This document shows, piece after piece, positions 6,497-15,700 of a stretch of DNA of 20,070 nucleotides. A model generated the notes under the pieces. The model did no database searches. It was not told the origin of the DNA and saw only the letters and a program-made list of their open reading frames with translations. Both the position numbers and the translations under genes were made by a program. Each line of letters opens with the position of its first letter. The stretch's first letter is position 1. The stretch is from a bacterium (GTDB lineage: Bacteria; UBA9089; JASEGY01): positions 1 through 20,070 of the forward strand of contig JASEGY010000018.1 of NCBI GenBank assembly GCA_030019105.1. Reading direction: 5' to 3'.

Positions 6497-6650
6497 GGCA
6501 TGGTTCAAATTTGCTCTATTTTGGGTAACAGTTTCATCTGACGGGAGTGTAGGGCTTTATGCCCGTAAGTTACACGCCCATAAAGGGCTACACTATACCC
6601 TGATCATCCGGGCCGGGGAGAAAAGTGTTACCCTGAATTTGAACCATGCC
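6497..6650. repeat. Nested palindromic element, MITE-like or structured
   Basis: Three inverted pairs are nested. The outer pair is GGCATGGTTCAAATT (6497-6511) with its exact complement (6636-6650). The middle pair is GGGTAACA (6523-6530) with TGTTACCC (6626-6633). The inner pair is AGTGTAG (6546-6552) with CTACACT (6588-6594). At the tip, each strand has its own mini-hairpin: GGGC-TTTAT-GCCC and GCCC-ATAAA-GGGC. The spacing between the pairs differs on the two sides. No coding capacity. It could be a miniature mobile element or a folded transcript leader. Confidence 0.75.
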
Positions 6651-6661
6651 CGGAATTGGAA

Positions 6662-6694
6662 GAATCCGCAGTCCGAAATCCGGAATCCGAAATT
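6662..6694. repeat. GGATTGC-family repeat before the giant gene
   Basis: GAATCCGCAGTCCGAAATCC followed by GGAATCCGAAATT, ending four bases before the AGAGGAGG ribosome site. Only the GCAATCC-type strand is present here, so it cannot form a hairpin alone. Confidence 0.7.
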
Positions 6695-6712
6695 AAAAGA
6701 GGAGGCTGATTA

Positions 6713-9700
6713 ATGAAGATTAGAATACGGGAGATAATACTCGCCCTGTTGTTGACTTTAGGAATTATTCCTGGTTTAGGAACAGGCTATGCCGGGGCAG
6801 GAGTCAATATTACCTTTAATGGCCCTGCGGCTGCCTCACCAGGAGATATCTTCTGGGTCACGGTAGATGTGGATCAGGTTAACAGCCCATTAGTCAGCGC
6901 TCATCTTAATGCCCTGGAGTTTAACGCTGACCTCCTTGAGGCTAAATCCGTCACAAATGGGGGCCTGACGCCCGCGTCTAAGGGGTTCAGTGTTATATCC
7001 AACATTAATAATAACCCAAATGTGTGGGGCAAAGGATACGTGAACTTTCTTGTCATCGAAGGGGGCGCTTCTCCTATTGGAGTGACCGGGTCCGGCTCTA
7101 TAGCCAAAGTAAAGTTCCAGGTAAGGTCCGGGGTTGGCGGGACTGCAAAAATAGACCTGACCTCAGCGGCTCAGAACTGTCCGCCTGTTTGTTATATTAT
7201 TCGTCTAAAAGATTCCTCGGGTAAGGAAATACCGGTCGATTCTGTAACTCCCTATTCTATCCAGATTATGGGTCCACCCTTACCGCCAACGACCCTGACT
7301 GCCACCACTGTATCGAGCAGTCAGATCCGCCTGAATTGGACAGATAACTCGGATAATGAGACCGGTTTTGTTATTGAAAGAAAACCTCCCGGGCAAGGGT
7401 ATAATGAAGCGGCTACTGTTTCTGCTAATATAACAACATGGCTTGATACCGGCCTGTCTTCAAATACCCAATATTGCTATAGGGTAAAGGCCCGTAATGC
7501 TGCCGGTGATTCGGGCTACTCCAACGAGCCTTGTGCCACGACCCAGGATGTGATTCCCTCTAACCCTACCGGGCTGACCGCGACAGCTAAATCAACCAGC
7601 CGAATTGATCTGAGCTGGAATGATCTTACTAATGAGACCGGCTATGCCATTCAGGCCAAAACAGCCACTACTTCCTTTGCAGACATAGATACTGTTTCGG
7701 CCAACACTACCTCTTACTCTCATCTTGGCCTTTCTGCCAATACTACTTACTATTACCAGGTACGGGCCTTTAATGCTATTGGTGTTTCCGGGTATTCGTC
7801 TACAGCCCAGGCAACAACTTACGATAATCCGCCGGCCGCGCCAACCGGACTTGTTCTGTCCGGTGTTACGGCTAATAAGATAGATCTCAACTGGACGGAC
7901 AATTCAAATAATGAAGCCGGCTTTGAGATCGAAAGAAAGACAGAGACCCAACCATCTTACAGCTTGATAGATACCGTGGGCGCTGGAGCAACTAACTCCA
8001 GCAATACCGGCCTTGCTTCTAATACCCATTATTACTATCGGGTCAGGGCCTGGAGTGAAAATATCTCCGGGGATAAGAATTGGTCAGGTTATTCCAGCGG
8101 GGCTGATACAACCACCCTGGATATCCCCCCTAACGCCCCCAGCGGACTTGGGGCCACAGCCAATTCAAGCAGCCAGATCACCCTTAACTGGAGCGATAAC
8201 TCGACTAATGAAACCGGTTTTAAGATCGAACGCCGGATGGCGGCTACTTTCTTTGCGGAAATAGACACTTCTTCCGCCAATGTGAATCAATTCATTGATA
8301 CAGCTCTTTTGCCAAATACAACTTACTACTATCAGGTCCGGGCCTATAACGGTATTGGTAATTCAGGCTATTCTAATACGGCCTTTGCGACTACTTTTGA
8401 TATCCCGCCTGTCGCACCCGGAAGCCTTCAGGCCGGCGCTGTTTCAGACAGTCGAATTGACCTTTCCTGGACGGACAACTCCGGTAATGAGGATGGTTTT
8501 ATCATTGAGAAGGCTTCCTCCGGCAGCGGCCCTTTTTCTGAGCTGAACAGGGTAGATACCGGCATAACTGTCTATAGCCATACCGGGCTTACCCCAAAGA
8601 CGACTTACTGCTATCGGGTAAAGGCCTATAATGGTTGGGGTAACTCGGGGCCTTCGAATATAGCCTGTGTCACGACTAATGACACCTTCCCGGCGGCCCC
8701 GTCCAATCTTAGCCTTTCTGATACCGGCATTACCCAGTTCAGGCTCAACTGGACGGATAATGCCGCCAATGAGGCCGGCTTCAGGATTGAGAGAAAGACT
8801 ACCGGGGGATATAGCCAGATAAAGGAGATACCTACCCCTAATATGACCACTTACCTTGATACCGGACTTAGTCCGGAGACAACTTATACCTATCGGGTCA
8901 GGGCCTATAACGGGGCGGGCGATTCGGGTTATTCCAACGAGGCATCAGGGACTACCCTTCCATCTCACTTCTCACTTACGGTTAACTCTGCTTATGGGAG
9001 TCCCTCTCCTGGTGTGGGCAGTGATTCTTATGCTTCAGGGGCCTCAGTCACGGCTTCGGTTAGCTCTCCGGTTAGTGGGCCGAGCGGCACCCGGTATGTT
9101 TGCACTGGCCGTACCGGCGCTGGTTCTGTGCCGGTCAGCGGAAGTGATACCAACGTTACCTTTAATATTACCCAGAATTCGACCATTACCTGGCAATGGC
9201 GGGTTGAATACCAGCTTCTCACTGCCGTAAATAATCCTGACTGGGGGGGGATATCACCCGCTTCCGGAACGTGGTATGAAACTAACAGCCCGGCCACTAT
9301 CACCGCTACCCCCAAATCGGGCTATACTTTCTCAGGCTGGGCCGGAGACCTCTCCGGTTCGACCAATCCTGCTTCTCTGACTATGAACGGTTCGAAGTCA
9401 GTTGCAGCTAATTTCACTGAGAGTTCCGGTGTTCAATGCACGTTGACGGTCGCTTCTGCCTATGGTAGTCCTTCTCCTGGTGTGGGAACTCACTCGTATA
9501 ACTGCGGTAATTCTCTCACTGCCTCGGTCACCTCGCCGGTAAGCGGCGGGGACGGGATTCAATACGTCTGCACCGGCTGGACCGGAACAGGCTTTGTCCC
9601 GACCGGCGGCACTGGTACGAAGGTAACTTTTTCCCTTACTCAGAATTCTACCATCACCTGGAACTGGAAGACGCAGTACTATCTGACTACCTCGGTTGAG

Positions 9701-12700
9701 CCGGCAGGGGGAGGGACTATTAATATTATCCCCGTCTCCTCTTCCGGCTGGTATGATGAAGGGACGTCTATTACCCTGACGGCTGAGCCTGAGGGATGTA
9801 ATGCTTTCACCGGCTGGACGGGGGCCCTTTCCGGGACAACCAATCCGACCTCCCTGACTATGGATAGCCCCAAGGCAGTCACAGCCAATTTCAGCGGCCG
9901 GAGGTGTCACGAGGCTGATATTAATTGTGATGATGAAATAGATGACTTTGAGCTTTTAGACTATATTGACCTGTGGGTAAAGGGTGACGTGGATGACTTT
10001 AGCTTGCTTGACGCCGTTGATATCTGGGTAGCCGGATATGGGGCCTGCTCGAACCTGGTTCCGACTTATGCCTCGGCCCTCGCTCCGGTCCGTGCTTTGG
10101 CTCCGGCCTATTCTGCGCCCCTCCGCAGAAGTCCTGGAGAGGGCTCATTGGACTCACAGAGTGTAGTTAGCGAGGAGACCAATCCGCAACCCCAGTGGGC
10201 TCCATCAAATACCCAGGTGACGATTACCAGAACCCTGGATTGTTCTCAGGAGACTACGATAGATGCAGCGCTGGCGGTGGCTGTTGATGAGTCTAACAAA
10301 CCGAATGCAATAATTATCAAAGAATATATCCCGGCCGGCTGGGATGAGCCTTCTTCAACTCCGCCCCATGATGCCTTTGATTCCTCGACTGGTGAAATAA
10401 GGTGGCTTTTCCGTGGTTCCGGGGGAGTGATTGATCGGACTATTACCTACCAGGTTCAGGTTGGAAGTGGAAGCAAGACCTTCAGTGGGCAAGTGCTTTA
10501 CAATGATCCGGCAGGGACTTCGATAACCAGAGATATCGGTGGAGATACCTCCTGCGAAGAAGAGGTTACTCTGACCGTTATTTCTACCCACGATAGCCCA
10601 TTTCCTGATACAGCAGGGTCACCACATTCTTATTCCCCGGGCACACCGGTTACCGCTTCGGTCACCTCTCCGGTCAGCGGCGGAACCGGTGTTCGCCATG
10701 TCTGCACCGGCTGGACCGGAACCGGCTTTGTCCCGGCCACCGGTACTGGAACTACCGTAAGTTTCACCATTAATCAGAATTCGAGTATTACCTGGAACTG
10801 GAAGACAGAATACTATCTGACAACCGCTGTTAATCCTCCCGGGGGAGGAACGGTTACTCCTTCTTCAGGTTGGTATGAAAGCGGTCAATCGGTTACCCTG
10901 ACAGCCGTGCCTGCGCCAGGCTATACCTTCTCCGGCTGGAGTGGTGATCTCTCCGGAATAACTAATCCGGCTAATCTAACTATGTCTGCTCCTAAATCAG
11001 TTACGGCCAACTTTAACCGGCCGCCGGCGGCTGATGCCGGCCCGGATCAAACGGTTGGTTCCGGGGTCCTGGTCGGTTTAGATGGTTCCTCAAGCAGTGA
11101 TCCGGATGGTGATCCCATCACTTATCAATGGACTCAAACCAGCGGGCCGGCGGTAACTCTTTCTAATTCCACTGCTCAGAAGCCGACTTTTACGCCGCTA
11201 ACCTCCGGCAGTTGTCGGTTCCAATTAGTCGTTAATGACGGCCAATTGAACAGCGCCCCCGATGAAGTAATTATAACGGTAACTATCTGTGTCGGCCAGT
11301 ATACACTTACGGTCTCTTCCGCTCATGACAGCCCGTCTCCTTCAACAGGGACACATTGTTACTCTCCGGGGGCACTAATTACCGCTTCGGTTACCTCTCC
11401 GGTCAGCGGCGGAACCGGTGTTCGCCATGTCTGCACCGGCTGGACCGGAACCGGTTCTGTCCCGGCCGGCGGTACCGGAACAAACGCCAATTTTACCATT
11501 AACCAAAATTCGACCATCACCTGGCACTGGAAGACTGAATATTACCTGACCACCTCAGTTAATCCGGCTGGGGCCGGGACTATCTCCCCGGCAGCCGGCT
11601 GGTATGAAGACGGAATAGTTCTACCTGTCAATGCTATCCCCGTTGCCGGTTATGCCTTTACTGAATGGAGCGGCGATCTTTCCGGCTCAAATAGCGCTGC
11701 TTCTTTGACCATGAATGGTCCAAAGACAATTACAGCTAACTTTGTCCCGACGCAGGTTATTACGGTCAGCATTAATGCCCCGGCTGAAGTGGTTTACGAT
11801 AGCACTTTCACGGCCACGGTAGATATAAATCAGGTAGGTTCCCTTGATAACGGCTATATCAAGCTTAACTTTGACTCTAATCTCTTTGAACTTATCTCCT
11901 TAGATAAGGGGAGCTTGATTTCGAAGGCCAGTGTGGTCAGCTACCTGGCAGGTCCCTGGTTTTACTTTTATATGTCCGGTTCTGAAGTGAGTGGGGCCGG
12001 AAGCTTGATGGAGGCAGAGTTTAAGGCTATTGGGCCGCCGTCCGCAGTAAGAGAAATTGATATTGCGGACATTTCGCTGGGAGATGCGGCCGGTCAGGCG
12101 ATCGAAGTGGGCTCTGTGGTTGGAGCCGAGGTGGAGATAAAAAGTCCCGATGATAAACCCGTTCCACCAGGTAACCTTAACCTGGAGGTCATTTCCCTGA
12201 CCAGGATCGATCTTAACTGGTTGGATAATTCAAATAATGAAGCCGGCTTTCAGATTGAGCGAAAGAAAGGCAGCGGGATATACAACTGGCTGGCAACTGT
12301 CTTCAGTGGGAAGACTTCCTATTCTGATTCTAATCTGTCGCCGGAGACTACCTACTGTTATCGGGTGAGGGCTTACAATAACCAGGGCTACTCTGACTGG
12401 TCGAATGAAAAGTGCGCCACCACCACCGAGGTGCCTCCGCCTGCACCGACTAAACTTAAGGCCACGGCTGGTTCTTCTACCCGGATTGACCTGACCTGGG
12501 ATAAGAATTCGGCTAACAACGAGCGTGGGTTCAAGATAGAACGGAGCCTTAGCGGGGGTAGCGCGGGCTTTTCCGGGATCGGTGAAGTGGGGGTCAATGT
12601 GACCGTCTATCATGACGAGGGGCTTAGTCCCAATACAACCTATTTTTACCGTGTGAAGGCCTGGAACAACCAGGGCAATTCGCCTTATTCCAATGAGGCT

Positions 12701-15700
12701 TCAGCTACTACCCCGGGAGAAACCGTGCTCAAGGTTACTGCCCCTGAGACGGTAGCTGTCCGGGCCGGCTTTGAGGCCGTGGTAGAGGTGACCGGGGTTC
12801 ATGATCTGAGTCAGTGTTTCTTCCGGGTAAGCTTCGACCCAGGTATCTTTCGTCTTATTTCCACTGTGGCCGGCGCTTTGATATCTTCGACCAATCCAAC
12901 GATCAGTTCTAATAATGCCTCAGGAAAAAGCAGTCTCTGGATCAATATCCCCGGGAAGGTAAGCGGTTCCGGGGGATTGGTCAAGTTTGGCTTTGAGGCC
13001 ATCGGGGCGATAGGGGACTCAAGCAAAATAGAAATAGATAGCATCACGCTGGCAGATGGGGCCGGGAAAAATATTCAGGTTGATTCCGTGCTGCCGGCCC
13101 GGGTGACCATCACCGGCAGCCCCCCGGCTTCACCAGCTAACTTGACTGTAACCGGATTCGGGCAAAATAGTATCACCCTTTCCTGGAAGGACAACTCCTA
13201 TAATGAAACAGGCTTTATCCTTGAAAGAAAGACTTCATCATACTCGGTGATAGCTATTCTACCTGCCAACATCACTACTTATACGGATAGCGGCCTTTCT
13301 TTGAATACTTTTTACTATTATCGTGTCAAGGCCTACAATGATTTTGGCGAGTCCGCTTATTCCAATGAAATTACACTTGACTGCTGTCGTTTTTCGCCTG
13401 ATCCCCCGACTGATCTGGCCGCTGATATTGTATCCGGCAGCGAGGTTGATCTCAACTGGTCGGACAATTCTGATAATGAAACCGGCTTTAAGATTGAAAG
13501 AAGTATTTCAGGTGGGCCATACTCCGAGATAAGGGTTGTTTCGGCCAATGTAACCGGTTACAGGGACAGTGGATTATCCCCCTGTATTTATTCTTACTCT
13601 TACCGGGTTAAGGCTTACAACGAGGTGGCTGCTTCTAACTACTCTAATGAGATAACTCTGCCGGCTCAGTCGCCTCCTGAATCTCCCTCAGGGCTGACAG
13701 GAGAGGGTATCTTATCTACCCGAATCAATCTTTCCTGGTGGGATAACTCAGATAATGAGTCCGGTTACAAGATTGAAAGAAGCCAGAATGGAAGCGGTTT
13801 TACCCAGGTAGGGATGGTTGGGACTAATGTCACTGCTTACCAGGATGCCGGGCTTAATCCAAAGGTTACTTATTGCTATCGAGTCAGGGCCGAGAATGCA
13901 TGTGGAGAATCAAACCATACCAATGAAGTGTGTCTTACTACCGGTGTGACTGTCAAGGTTGTGGCCCCGGCTACTGTTTCATATAAAAACACCTTCGAGG
14001 TATCAATAGAGGTCACCCAGGTTACTAATCTGGATACCCTCTTATTCAAACTGGAATTTAATCCCGCTGTCCTCCAGGTGGTTCCCCCGGTAAAGAAAGG
14101 AACATTAACCTCTACGGTCGTGAAGCCTATTGATAGCATTCAGAATGAGCAGGGCTGGCTGAAGGCCGTCTTTAATCTGCCTGGAACTGTTGGGGTAAGC
14201 GGAGCAGGTTCAGTGGCCGTGATAGAATTTGAGGCAATAGGGACTAATGGAGCCGTAAGTGACCTCAAATTACCGGAATTTAATATGGGGGATAATGTGC
14301 CCAATCAAATACCTGTTGGGGAGATCATTCCAGCCCGGGTGCAAGTAATAGGCGGCCCACCTTCACCTCCTTACAATCTGAAGGCCACAGCCGTATCCGA
14401 GACCCAAATCGGACTCACCTGGCAGAGCGCTCTCGGAGATAAGATTGGTTTTATTATCGAGAGGAGAAAGGCAGGCGAGACTTTTGTAGAATTAACCAGG
14501 GTGGCGGCTAATGTGACGGGTTATAATGATTTAAACCTTGAGTCTGAGACGACTTATTACTACCGGGTCAGGGCATACAATACTTATGGTGAGTCCGGGC
14601 CATCGAATGAGTCCTGGGCTACCCCCCCGGGACCGTTGTCCCCCCCGGATAATCTCTCGGCAGATACTGTGTCAAGTACTCAGATCAGGCTCAATTGGAG
14701 GGATAATGCTAATAATGAGACCGGATTTAAGATCGAAAGAAGAAAAAAGGGGAGCAATACCTGGACTCAAATAGGGACAGCTTCGGCTAATGTCATGACC
14801 TATTTAGATAGCGGTCTTGAAGCGGAGACTACTTATTACTACCGCGTCAGGGCTTATGACCAGAGCCGGGATTCAGGATATTCCAATGAGGCCTCGGCCA
14901 CCACTCCCGGTTCTCCTCCGGCTGCTCCGGACAATTTGCGGGGGCAAGAAGTGCTCCATAACCGGATAAAGATAGCCTGGCGGGATAAGTCAGATAATGA
15001 GACCGGGTTCAAGATCGAGAGAAGGATAGGAAGCGCCGGGTCATTTGAGCCGATAGGCACGGTAGGCGCTGGAGTGATTGCTTTTCAGGATACCGGTCTT
15101 AATCCGCAAACTTCATATTCATATCGGGTCAGGGCCTACAATCAATGGGGGGATTCCGGCTACTCAAATATAATTTCTCTCCAGACTCCGCTGCCGCCTC
15201 CGGAAGCCCCCAGTGATCTCGTGGCGGAAGCTATTTCCAGTTCACGAATAGACCTTTCCTGGCAAGATAATTCCTTAGATGAAGATGGTTTCAAGATCGA
15301 ACGGAGGGTTGGGCCGGACGGTAACTGGGTTCCGATTGACAGGGTGCCGGTCAATGTCAGCCGGTATCACGATGTCGATGTAAGCCCTTTAACGACTTAT
15401 TATTACCGGGTAAGGGCATGTAATGATGAAGGTGGAGATTCCGGATATTCGAACACGCTTGAGATTCGCACACCTCCTGCGCTACAGCCTTTCCCGGTCA
15501 AGCTTGTCTTTGCTTCGGATAGAACCGGAGATTATGAAATCTATCTCATGGATGATAATGGCGGGGCAGTGACTAAACTAACTGATACGCCCGGCATAGA
15601 TTGGCAGCCTGTCTTGTCTCCCAAGAAGGGAGTAACCCAGGTAGCCTTTGTTTCCGATCGAGAGGGCAATAGCGACATCTATTTAATAGGGGCTGGCGGG

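Larger units (their letters stand above)
6364..6712. other. Gene-free region upstream of the giant gene
   Basis: No credible gene was found in these 349 bases. In order it holds the right arm of the CTCTCGCAAAG repeat, a cluster of ACGGAT/ATCCGT units (6436-6479), the 154-bp nested palindrome (6497-6650), a GGATTGC-family repeat (6662-6694) and the ribosome site of the giant gene, AGAGGAGG, at 6698-6705. No clear promoter was recognised, though one must lie here or upstream. Confidence 0.6.
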
